Notes under the pieces: model-generated
Database searches by the model: none
Told to the model about the DNA's origin: nothing
What the model saw: the letters and a program-made list of their open reading frames with translations, nothing else
In this document: positions 12,440-22,904 of the stretch, piece after piece
How positions within the stretch are numbered: the stretch's first letter is position 1
How the letters are laid out: each line of letters opens with the position of its first letter
Assembly: GCA_963853835.1 (NCBI GenBank)
Contig: OY970826.1
Span: 5,192,001 to 5,256,000, forward strand
Direction: 5' to 3'
DNA from: Calendula officinalis
Lineage: Eukaryota > Streptophyta > Magnoliopsida > Asterales > Asteraceae
DNA length: 64,000 bases
Position numbers and translations under genes: made by a program

Positions 12440-14853
12440 CTAGTTCTTTTTGGGAACCCACACTTCGGTGGGTCCTTGTGACTTCCCGCTGGAACTCACA
12501 GGGGTTGGTTTTTTAATAGGCTCACATGCTGAAGTTGGGGATGGTCTCAAGCATGTGCTGTCACACTCACTTGCCATATGCCCACGATCTCCACACTTAT
12601 AGCATTTTTTGTTTCTTTGAAGTGGAGTGGAAGGCGAGGCAATGGGTTTGGGAACTGGACCCAAAATCCCTTTCATTTTCTGATTATCAAAGATAGCCAG
12701 AGTTTGAACGAGTGATGTCAGCTTGCTGACCTTTCCTTTCAGCCGTTTGACAGACACAGCTTAAGAATGACTTGGAGTGTTTTTAGGAACACTCTTACCT
12801 TTGTTCTTTGCAGCTCGAGTACGAACTCCAACTGGCTCACCCTTGGAGGGTGTAAGAACAGTTTTCTTTCCTGCTGTTCTGCTAGTGTTCTGCTGAGGTC
12901 TAACAGAAGATGCAGCAGGTGCTGAACCCAAGATAGATTTTCTTGGTTCAACGATTACTACAGTAGGTGTCCTAACAACCATGGCAGAGGAGTCAGCTGA
13001 TGACTCTTCACCAGTTGCTACAGAAGGATTTTCTGAGGTCATCTCAGTAGCAAAGGTTTTGGTAGACCTAACAAAGGAACCAAAAACCAACTCTTCAGCT
13101 GGCACAGAAGCATCAGCTGACGAGTAGTACAGATCATCTGTACTGCTGTCAGGTACAGCGGCTGCAGCAAGGAAGTCTCCTCCTAGTACAGCTTGTACTT
13201 GACTAGGGATTTGTAAGTTAACACATTCACTCACGCGTTTGGATGAACAAGACCATGATTCACAAATCTTTTTAATTGCTTCAAGTTCTTTAACTTTTTC
13301 ACTTAGATCATGTTGAAGAACTGAGTTTATAAATTTTGTTTCACAAAGATCTTCTTTTAAAGTTTTGTGGTCAATTAAACGTTCTTTTAAAAATGCATTT
13401 TCACGTAGAATAGCACTATGTTTATCCAAACATTCACCTTTCAGCTGATCGATGAAGTGCAAGTCACAAATAGTAGAATCAACAATGTCTTTGGCTTTAG
13501 TGGCCTCAGTAGAGATTAGAGAGGTTACCTTTTTATGAACGATGCTGACCCATTTATAAGAACTAACATCATCAGATGTAATACTTTCATCATCATCAGC
13601 ACGAGCCATCAAACACATTGTGGCCATTTGTTCATCATCATCATCAGATGAGCTATCACCTGAGTCAGCCCAGTCAATAGTTTCAGCTACGAGATCCTTG
13701 TCAGCAGATTTGCCTTCAAGTGCCTTCTTTTCTTCTAGAATCTTTTTGGTGAAGGCTTGTAGCTTTTTGTATTTCTCTTCAACGGACTCACCAGTTGAGG
13801 ATGATGAACTTGCTTTCTTCTGCTTGCAGTCGTTAGCAGTTGTAGCAAGTTATCTCAGAGATATCAGGTGTACTCCCAGAGGGTCTGGAAGGTACAGCTG
13901 ATGAGATAGATCTGCTACTTGAGCCTCTAGCTGAGGAGCCAGACTTGTTTTTACAGAATTTTCTATTTTTAACAAGTAGGGCAAGCTCAGATATAAGGGC
14001 ATCGTTGTCTTCGTCTTCATCGACTTCTTCGATGCTGACTTCAGGCATGTTGAACAGACCAACAGCTGAAGTGTTGTCAGCTTCATCATCTGATGGAGGA
14101 TATTCGATTCTGCTGGGCTTGTTTAGAGAAACAAGAGCAGTCGAAGATCCAGAGGGACTCACTTTAGAGTCCTTTGGAGGTTGAAATTTGTTGAGTACGG
14201 TTCTCTCATGGCTTAGAAACATACCATAGAGAGAAGAATGAGTATAGTCTTTCAAAGTAGGAGATGTACTCATGCAAGTTATGATGGTAGCCCTTTTAGA
14301 AGGTAAGACTGTCATAAACTTACACATTTTGGACATATCATCCTTATCAACCCCATGAGACTTCAGCTCGTTTAACAGAATGTTATAACGATTGAAAGTT
14401 TGAGCTATAGTATCACTTGGCTTGGCTTTAAATAGTTCATAATCATGTATGAGCATGTTTTTGTTGTGTTCACGCACAACTGATGTGCCTTCATAAACTT
14501 CAGTCAGCCTCTCCCACATTTCTTTAACTGAGTCACAAATTGAATATTGTGATACAGTTCATCACCAACTGCTTGAAAAAGCATATCTCTACCCTTGTTC
14601 TCAAGATGAACAAGACGTTTTTCAGCGTCTGTCCATTGAGCCTCAGACTTCACTACAAAGTGTTCTGGTATTTCAGAAGTACCAGGGATGAGGGTTTTGG
14701 GTACATATTTTCCTATCGTGATGTTATCTTGAAGTTTTGGGTAATAGGTAACCATGTGGGACAACATACGGGTTTTCCACATAGGATAGTTGGTTTGAGT
14801 GAGTTTAGGAGGTTTTCCAGATGATGGAAGATCTGATTATGTAGGTTCAGCCA
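12440..14853 (-). pseudogene. Element 1 gag, damaged
   Basis: Starts at MAEPT (14,853) but the sixth codon is a stop. Pieces follow at 14,782-14,504 (capsid start, MWKTRMLSHM), 14,519-13,833 (UBN2-type capsid, shifted frame), 13,627-12,761 (coiled coil plus Ser-rich linker) and 12,757-12,440. The first zinc knuckle near 13,840 is cut by an internal deletion: after CYNC the reading frame stops and the H and last C are displaced. The second knuckle, CYKCGDRGHMASEC, is intact at about 12,570-12,610. Two knuckles separated by a long coiled-coil linker is the same plan as in element 2 gag. Ends VWVPKKN then stop. Confidence 0.8.
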
Positions 14854-14894
14854 TAACAGATGCTCAAAATTGTTGGAAAACAATTTTGACACTT

Positions 14895-14906
14895 GCTCTG
14901 ATACCA
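14895..14906 (-). promoter_or_regulatory. Element 1 primer-binding site
   Basis: TGGTATCAGAGC in element orientation, complementary to the 3' end of initiator tRNA-Met, two bases inside the 5' LTR end. This fixes element polarity as minus strand. Confidence 0.9.
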
Positions 14907-14908
14907 GT

Positions 14909-15867
14909 TGTTGGATCCCAACAACACTAACGTGTTGGGTTAAGACTGATTTACGAAGATAAGATAATGAACAACAAGATTTCAATGATTAAGAGTTTAT
15001 TAAAACAACTTAATACAGTACAAAGTTTGCAGAAATAGATAGTACACACTAACTAAAACTCTATACTTGAAGTGACACTTTAAATCGCTCAAAACTAGAA
15101 GACTATACAAGGAGAGTTATATCAGCTGATACTAACAACTGATATCAATGTCCTAGTAATAACTATAGAGGAGTTAATACTTAGACAAATAACTAACTCT
15201 GAGAGAATGTTCTTGTGCTATGAATGCTCAAAAGGTGTGTGTAAATGCAAGCATTTACGTCCCTATATATAGCCCAAGATCCATGTTCCTTTGCCCACAA
15301 GTTAGACGACGTGTAAACATATTATTCGTCGATGTGTACTTGTCCATGGAACATTAAATGCTCTTGCATAAGTTATTGTCCCAAGTGTACTTTGTGTCAA
15401 CTACTTCCGGTACCCTTTCTGACGCACAGTGAAAGGTGTACTACATAAGTACAGAAATAGTTGACTTTCCCTTTACATGCTTGGAGGGACAAACGATGAT
15501 GATGTACTGACATTATCTTCTATTCCAAAATAGAAGATCCTCATCGTTTTCTTCTTCTTTGAGCGGGAATATGAAATGTTCAAAGTGTCAAGAACATTTC
15601 CTTTAAGTCTTCATCTGCAGCAGGTACTGTCAGCTGATTCCATAATCAGCTGAGTAGTCTTCTTCTTGTCTTTGTCCTTTGGTCATAGACTTCGAATGAA
15701 CTCTTGTGAAAAGCTGCTGATTTGACTTGGTTTCCTAAAGCTAAGTACGTACTCAGCTGAAGTTTTATTGCATATACTTGCTTCAGATGAGATACATACT
15801 TCAGCTGATATTTATTCTTCTTAGCTATCGATCATCAAATCTTATTTACTTAGTCTTGGGACTAACA
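14909..15867 (-). repeat. Element 1 5' LTR
   Basis: 959 bp, same boundaries as the 3,323 copy (TGTTAGTCCC...GGATCCAACA in element orientation). About 20 single-base differences, no length change. The TATA-like core is near 15,261. Confidence 0.9.
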
Positions 15868-15978
15868 ATCTCCCCCTATTTGATGCAATCGAATAGCTGT
15901 ATAAGTGTAACCCTGTAATGATTCAGCTGAAGTAGTCAGCTAAATACTTATGTGCTTTGACCCTTAGGGTTCTTTTGT
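15868..15978 (-). repeat. Remnant of a second element-1 unit outside the 5' LTR
   Basis: Directly outside the 5' LTR the sequence repeats the polypurine tract and about 110 bp of 3' internal sequence otherwise found at 4,282-4,392, then breaks off into unrelated AT-rich DNA at TTCTTTTGT. This is what remains if a tandem LTR-internal-LTR-internal-LTR array lost its outer part. Confidence 0.8.
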
Positions 15979-17390
15979 TAATATGAAAATTTGAAAAAAA
16001 AAAAACCTCAAATATTGGATTATTTTGTTAATTTTAGATCATTGTTATAGTTTTGGATCATTTTGTTATTTTTGAATCATTGTTGATTTTGCATAAATAT
16101 AATTTTGCATAAATAATATGAATATGGATCGAGAAAGAAGCTGCTTATTTAAGGAATTTAAAGAAGCAATTAGGAGCCTTGATTTAATCAAAACATTTAA
16201 GGGCACATAAGGGCATGATTGTCATTTTCCCCTCCTCCAACAATATACACATCTTTTTTCAGATTTCCCCCATTCTTGTACGTGTTTTTCAATTTCTCTA
16301 CCTCATCTTCTCCACATCTCCCCCATATTTCCATCAATGGCTTCTCCTCATCAATTAGAACCCTAACCCTTAAGAGATTTCAACCAGTGTGCAATCGCTC
16401 CAGGTCTCACATCTCCAATATCAAAAACGGACCCAATGTCAGCTGCTCCAATTTCAAATACGAATCAGATTTGAATATAAATGTGCTATGAACCCTAAAT
16501 CATCTACACGAACCCTAAATCATATACGAACCATAAATTAGCTCATGTAGGAACCTTAAATCAGCTACGAATGAGGGAATTAGATCCAAATCCATGTAAT
16601 CTATTTGAATCAAATCTAAATCAGTTCCATCCAACTAAGGGTATGTCGCATATCTAAACTAGTCTGATACATGCTTTAATTCCTTTTGGTTTCTACTAAT
16701 TCTTTCAATTTTTTCATTTCATTCATGTATTAGCTAAATATCTCTAAATTTTGCTTGAATGACTATAGAATCTTATCTCCAATTGGACCCAGAAGTGGAT
16801 ATCAATTGTAATTTGTTGATTCCAATATTTTTTTAGTTCAATAATTTTCAACTGAATGTTTGATATGATGTGTTCGTGTATGATACACCATTATAGTTTA
16901 ACTGAATAATGTTTTTATTCAGATATGTTTTTGTAGCTTTGTTGATAGATATGTTTAATATGATGAATGATTTATGTAATTGTTCAATATGTTAAAATCA
17001 ATGTTGATTTGCTGATCTTGAAATTGGTAAAAAAAAGATAAATCATAGTTCTTTTTCATTTTCGTTTGTATGTGTATGTTTTTACTGATTTTGATATTGT
17101 GGATGATGTTGATTTCAATGTTCATTCACATTTTCGTTTAGTTGTATTTGTTTTGATGCTTTTGATATTGGGGAGTATGTTGAATCAATGTTGAATAGCA
17201 TTTTCAAAAGTTTGTCTATTTATATTTGTTTGGATTATTCCTGTTTGTTTTGTAGTTTTGTAATATGTGAAGATGATGCATCATTGTTCTTATGAATCTT
17301 CTTAGTTTTATTGTTTCCATGTTTTCTTAGTTGCTATTTTAAATCATTTAATTTTTAGAATTTAACAAAATTAAGATACATAATTCTTTA
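15979..17390. other. AT-rich intergenic DNA with ACCCTAAATC repeats
   Basis: No gene recognised. At about 16,488-16,570 the word GAACCCTAAATCATCTAC recurs four times in degenerate form. The block AAGGGCACATAAGGGCATGA near 16,198 weakly resembles, in inverted orientation, a block near 27,260, which could be remains of Mutator-like termini enclosing this whole area. Confidence 0.35.
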
Positions 17391-18369
17391 TTTTTATTTT
17401 CATACTTGTAGTTGCATTGGCATTTGCATTTGCATTTTCATTATACCTAGTTTTTAATGAAATTTTAAATAGTTATTTTATGTACTTTTAACGATCTGTT
17501 TTGAGTGATGTTTTCTGCATTTGCATTTGCATTTTCATTTCAAACTTGCACTTGCATTTTCATCTTCATTACACCTTGTTCTATCCTAAAGATTTGTACA
17601 ACTGCTTGAAATATCAATATTTTCATTTTCATTCGTGCAGTTGCATTTTCATTTTATGTAGTTATTTTATGAAGTTTCACCATTTTTGTAGTTTTTTTTT
17701 ATTATAGATTTTGTTCATGTTCCAACTTCTTTTCGAATTGGATTTGAAAAAGTATCTACTTTTGGTGATAAGTATTGGATTCCTAATGTTCTTAATACTA
17801 AAAGACCTATTAATGGTATGCAATTTCTTTGTAGGTTGTTTATAATGCTTTTCTGAAGAAATTTTCATGTACATGCAAACGGAATGTAAACGATATGAAA
17901 GATTTAGACTTATATAAAAATATGAAAGTGTGGTTACTGTGCTTGATATGATCCACATAATATTCGAACTTGTCTAGAAAGGAAAAAAAGGGGAGGATTC
18001 AAAGGGGAAAAAAGCAAGGAGCAGATGATGATGCAAGATTTTCCCGAGTGGCACATTAGATTTTTGTTTTGTTTATGTTTTCTATTCTTACCAAATTTAG
18101 TTAAACATACTTTCGCATTTTCATTTTCATTGTAACTAGTTATTCCCTGAAATTTCAAATATTGGCATTCACATTTGCCTTTTCATGCTTGCAGTTTCAT
18201 TTTCATGTTTGCAATTTCATTTTCATCTTATGTAGTTATTCGCTGAAATTTCAGGTTCTGTTTTAAATATTGTCATTTTCATGTTCTTATTATCAATTTC
18301 ATTTGCATTAATATACTTGCAGTCGCATTTTCATCTTATGTATTTATCCTTGAAATTTTACAATCTGCT
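17391..18369. repeat. Degenerate GCATTT/TTTCAT satellite, left part
   Basis: Words TTGCATTTGCATTTTCATTT alternate with a recurring block ATGTAGTTATTCCCTGAAATTT and TCTGTTTTAAATATTGTCA, giving a degenerate long period (about 100-150 bp) built on 6-bp words. It continues at 25,203-25,660 after the inserted element 3. Confidence 0.7.
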
Positions 18370-18673
18370 TGTTAGGTACTAGATATGTTGTAATAGTTAG
18401 TCTAGGGGGTAATAGTGTAACAATGTATAGATGTTAGGTTTTATTACCAAAATGGTCCTAACTAACCAAGAATTGAGCCATGGTATAAATACCAAAGTGT
18501 AAGGCTCAATTCTTAAACTTTTGCACAATTAATCAAGTTAACATTCCAGCAATTGTTCTCTCCCATCTCTCTACTTTCTCTCCCTAAAAGCCCTAATCTC
18601 TCTCTTCACTTTTCTAGCCAAATCATCATCAAACACCTTGAAATGGATTGAATCAGTGTTATTGTGCTTTTCA
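18370..18673 (+). repeat. Element 3 5' LTR
   Basis: TGTTAGGTACTAG...GTGCTTTTCA. A TATA box (TATAAAT, 18,484-18,490) sits in the palindrome GGTATAAATACC. CT-rich leader follows. Confidence 0.92.
18484..18490 (+). promoter_or_regulatory. Element 3 LTR TATA box
   Basis: TATAAAT inside GGTATAAATACC, placed mid-LTR as expected for the U3 promoter; also at 25,013 in the 3' LTR and at 54,028 in element 4. Confidence 0.7.
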
Positions 18674-18675
18674 AT

Positions 18676-18687
18676 TGGTATCAGAGC
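18676..18687 (+). promoter_or_regulatory. Element 3 primer-binding site
   Basis: TGGTATCAGAGC, initiator tRNA-Met complement, two bases after the 5' LTR end. Confidence 0.9.
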
Positions 18688-19125
18688 ATAATTTCATCTT
18701 GAAAACGATCCAAATCCATCAATTGGTGTTAAAATCAGAAGAATCAGTGGGTTTTTGAAGGTTTTTGAAGAAAAAGGGGTTTAAGATCAAAAATCAGATT
18801 TAAGGTACTATTTCTTGTTATTATGGATTGAATAGCTTCCTTTTATTGATATAGTAAGCTTAGAATCAAGCTAGGATCGAATCTAATCCATACTGATGAA
18901 GAATTAAGGGTTTTAGGAAAAACCATTAAAGCTTCAAAAACCCTTTAAATTCAAATTTTCGAATAGATCTAGGTTGTTTTTGAGTAAAATAGTAGTAGTG
19001 GATTGAAGGAAATAGTTTTTGGGTCATTTTGCAAAAAGAATCAAAGTTTTTGGCTAAGAAACGACCATTTTATGATCAAATTAGTGGGTTTTTCTGTTCT
19101 GTTCGTCACTGTTCTGCCAAGAACA

Positions 19126-19447
19126 ACTTCGGCCCGAGAACAGTAACAAGTTCGGCCCGAACTTCAACCCAAAGTTCGGCCCGAACTTCAACCCAAAGTT
19201 CGGCCCGAACTTCACCCCGAACTTCGGCCCGAACTTCACCCCGAACTTCGGCCCGAACTTCACCCCGAACTTCGGCCCGAACTTCACCCCGAACTTCGGC
19301 CCGAACTTCTACACAACTTCGGCCCGAACTTCTACACAACTTCGGCCCGAACTTCTACACAACTTCGGCCCGAACTTCTACACAACTTCGGCCCGAACTT
19401 CTACACAACTTCGGCCCGAACTTCTACACAACTTCGGCCCGAACTCT
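19126..19447 (+). repeat. CGGCCCGA hairpin minisatellite in element 3 leader
   Basis: Fourteen copies of CGGCCCGA spaced mostly 23-24 bp. Each copy lies in the near-perfect palindrome AAGTTCGGCCCGAACTT, so each unit can fold. Spacers fall in three blocks: CAACCCAA, CACCCCG and CTACACA. It is GC-rich in AT-rich surroundings. All frames are open because the unit lacks stops, but the Ala-Arg-Thr-Ser repeat product has no supporting start context, so I treat it as leader rather than coding. Confidence 0.85.
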
Positions 19448-19868
19448 TTCTACACTCGCGTGACAAAAGGGGCTGTACTGTAACGGTCATAACTTTCAGC
19501 TCGGGTGTCCGTTTCGAGCCCACGAGTAACCAAATCGAAGCTAAAGACGTAGGCGGTTTACCCAACTTGCCGGCCCAAAAACGCTTGTTTCGATCGCTTA
19601 ATTTGCGTTTTTATGATTTTTCGGTCAATTTCCAAACTTCGTTTAGCCCCAGTTTCTAACCCGATCGTCATTTTTCCCTAATTCGAAAATCTTAGGCACA
19701 TTTAAAGTGTACTTTATCATCTGGAATAACCAGTTTAAGATTTCGGTAATTTTGAATTTTTGAAGACCAATCCACGGTCTACATCACATATTCTATTCCA
19801 GAACCTTCTCATTCTTAAAATTTTCTTTACCCCGTTTCAATCAAAAATTCCCGTGAATTGTTCTTAAC

Positions 19869-22274
19869 ATGACTACCAAAGAAACATTGTCTGCCGGGTC
19901 GAATGCTCAGGAGGATAAACAGTGCATTGCCAACCCGGCATTCATGGCAATACCAACTGAGGCTACAGCTGTGTTAGGCATTCCAAAAGATGATGAAAAT
20001 GAGGTACTCTCTTTCTCCTTTGACTCTTTATTATCTGATTCAAACACTGATGAATCAGAGAATTCCTTGTTTAATGAAAAGCTTTTTACTAAAATTGATG
20101 AGAAATCAAATTTGACAAAACAAATAACTGATATGGAATCTGAAAAAGCTCAACTCTTAAATGATTTGAGTGAATTAAGTCAAGTTTCTCTTCAAATAAC
20201 TCAAGTAAACAAGGAATTACAAAATCAGTTGTCTACATCAAAATCAGCTCATAAATTTCAAATTTCTGAATTACAAAATAATCTACAAAAACAAGTAAAT
20301 ACAACCAATGAATCCAATACACAAATCTTAAAATTAAAGGAAGAAAATTTAACCTTTCGTCGCCAACTTGAAACTCTTGTTCCTCAAGTAAATCAAAATA
20401 ATCGTTCAAATCAAAAAACACAAGAGTTACAACAACAATTGTCAACATTTCATGCTGCTCACACCAGTGAGGTAAATCGTCTAAATTACATTATTAATAC
20501 AAAAAATCTTGAAATTTCTAACCTAAAAACCATGAAAACGGTGTTGAGTGATAAAGACGACTCCAAGCAGCTGATAAATGACTTGGCGAATCAACTAAGC
20601 CGACAGCAAACATGGATGAAGTCCGCAGACATCAAGATAGAAGACTACCAAGAACAGTTGAAGACGGCTGACATCGAAATTCAAAAATTGAATGAACAAA
20701 TCAAAAACATAACAAACGATTTTAAAAAGGAAATCGATGAACAATCAGCAACTATACACAGTCTTACTGTCAGAAAAGAAAATGCTGAAGAACACATCTC
20801 AAAACTGGAGCAGACGATTGTGAAAGCTGGTCATACTGAACAAACGATAAAATTAAACCAGCCTAAAGAGTTCAGATCTTTCAAGTCAAAAGTGGGTCTT
20901 GGAGCAGAAAACATCCGTCCTCTGGAAAAAGCTGCAGATGTTCTTCCAACATTATATAACTACGATTACATGAACTTGGGAATCTGGCAAAGCTTCCTTC
21001 ATATGCCAGATGAAGAAGCAGAAGTTGAAAAGTTCAACCGGGAAAAGGAAGAATATGCTCAAATTAGCTTCAATTATGATGCCTTAAACTCAACGTACGA
21101 AAAGAAGAAAGCAAAATTTGAAAACAATGAGTACTTCCCGATTGTCACTCCAGAAGAATTTTCCATCTCTGACAATGAAGTTTTAAAACAAACAATTGAA
21201 CCGAAGCTTTATGTTCCTCCATTAATTTTAGAAAATAAAATTGTACAATTAGAATCTGAAATTGATGAAACACAAAAAGCTTTTGATAAAGAAAAGGCAA
21301 ATCTTCAAAACAAAATACATAATTTAGAGGACACCATTTTAGAATTAAAACCTAAAACGAACAAACCTGTTTCTCAAAATTCTAAATCCTCTGTATTAGG
21401 ACCGGCACCAGTTAATTCAGTTCCAATCATCTTGAGGAGAAACTCTAATTCACCAGTCTTAAATGCTTCCAATAGTAAATTAGAGTCTCAGAGTGAGAAG
21501 GTCAAGAAGCCCAATGGAGTCACAAGACCCAAGCAGTCCAAGAAGTCAATTCAGACTGGACCTAGTATGCTTAAGAAGCCCAGCCTACTTAAGAAGTCTA
21601 GTCCTCGTCCGTCTGTCGTTTCTTCTTTTTCTGTTCAAAAGAAATGTAATAACTCTAACTGTGTGAAAACTCGTTTAACGGCTTTTAGAACTGATTATGA
21701 TTCAACTGTTTATCGTCCCGTCTGATACTCTCCTGATTTTGGTGATGTATATGTTAAAACTGACAAATCTGGAACAAAAAGATTTTTTGATAAAATTACA
21801 AAGAAACAGATAACTCAGACTGATAAACGTTTTTTTGTAAGACTTGATGCACCTTGCAGTATTCATAAGAACATAGTATATCATAAATCTGGTAAACTTA
21901 TAAACACATGCAAAACGTGTTATCCATATCAATGCAAATCATACGTCACTAAACCAGCAAAATCAAATCAAAAGATTTCATCATCCCCAGTTTCCAAACA
22001 GATGAAGAGTTCTTCCAAAACCCCATCAATCTCTGATAAACACTCGTCTTCTCGTCGCAAAGTTTCTCGAGGATCTTCCGCACCTAAGCCAAAGTCTTCA
22101 GGTTCCTCAAATAGCGACAACAACACAGCGACCAAATCTTCAACATTTGTAAAATACACTTGGATCAAAAATGAAAAATCTCATTGGATTATCCAATCCT
22201 CTGAGAAATCTTTAAAATGGGTCGTCAAATCCACAACCTCTGAACTGCCTCCTTGCAGTTATCGAAAGCTCTAA
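19869..22274 (+). pseudogene. Element 3 gag-C-terminal-like coiled-coil ORF with one stop
   Basis: ATG at 19,869 (MTTKETLSAGSNAQEDK) opens a frame of 801 codons to 22,274, broken only by TGA at 21,723-21,725. Residues about 75-340 are Gln/Lys/Glu-rich heptads (long coiled coil). About 345-420 (LGAENIRPLEKAADVLPTLY, FNREKEEYAQISFNYDALN) resembles the linker that Asteraceae Copia gag proteins carry between capsid/knuckle and protease, as I remember it. The C-terminal third is Ser/Lys-rich and ends near KNEKSHWIIQSSEKSLKWV. No capsid (UBN2) domain and no zinc knuckle are present. Likely a gag remnant retained as structural or RNA-interacting protein; this is inference. Confidence 0.7.
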
Positions 22275-22904
22275 ATTGATCATAAAACAATTCTACATAA
22301 AACATCTGTCACTAATCGTATAGGACCCATAGATAATTGGGTACCAAACATGTTTTAATTGTTTTATGTAGAATAACCAGCAAGGTGTTTGGAGTTCAGA
22401 ATGACTTATACACAATTCAGTGTATAACTCGCGCCTCAACAGATTGGCTTATACATACTTCAGTGTATAACCCGCTCTTCATCAGCATGGCTTTCAAGTA
22501 TCTCAGCTTGAAACCCGGTCCTCAACGAAAAATGGATTCTGATCAAAACAGATTCAGGACCCGCTCTTATAGGAAACCACAAATCTCAATCAAGCTTAAC
22601 CGCAAAACCTCTCCTTCAACCCTCCGACGATGTATAAAGTACGTTTCTACAACTGACAACTTTTCAATATCTTTGTTTTGTCGAGGGGGAGAAATATTAA
22701 TTCTAGGGGGAGAATTATTATTTCTAGGGGGAGAAAATTCAGAAAACCAAAAACAAATTACCCAAATAAAAAGTTTTATGTTTGTAACGCTAATTATAAG
22801 TCGTTGTAATATCCGTAAACGATCTCTTTACTAGTTCTCTAGTAAAGATTGCATCTGTTTATTACAAATTCTTTTAATTCTCGTTACTCACTACTTCAAA
22901 AGAC
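22275..22904 (+). ncRNA. Element 3 structured 3' region: stem-loops after the ORF
   Basis: A 15-bp inverted pair ATTCTACATAAAACA / TGTTTTATGTAGAAT (22,290-22,304 with 22,360-22,374); three consecutive stem-loops (22,406-22,513); two hairpins presenting AGGGGG (22,698-22,736); and one copy of the CGTAAACGATC hairpin (22,804-22,867). Typed as ncRNA only to mark likely RNA structure; no separate transcript is shown. Confidence 0.55.

Larger units (their letters stand above)
3323..15867 (-). mobile_element. Element 1: degenerate Sirevirus-like Copia retrotransposon
   Basis: A 12.5-kb minus-strand Copia element: 5' LTR 14,909-15,867, primer-binding site, gag, pol (protease, integrase, reverse transcriptase, RNase H in Copia order), a long third ORF, polypurine tract, 3' LTR 3,323-4,281. 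Both LTRs are 959 bp and differ at about 20 positions by eye, so the insertion is roughly one to a few million years old. All three reading frames contain stops or frameshifts. The third ORF between pol and the 3' LTR is typical of the Sirevirus lineage. The DNA outside the 5' LTR (15,868-15,978) is again element-internal sequence, so this is not a simple single insertion. Confidence 0.9.

Noticed and set aside
19029..19463. Open frame of Ala-Arg-Thr-Ser/Pro repeats (and minus-strand counterparts) over the minisatellite
   Set aside because: The unit has no stop in any frame, so frames open on both strands by composition; the product is not shared in length between elements 3 and 4.
22804..22867. 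tRNA or tRNA-like gene for the CGTAAACGATC hairpins
   Set aside because: No A/B box, no acceptor stem with CCA context, no cloverleaf.
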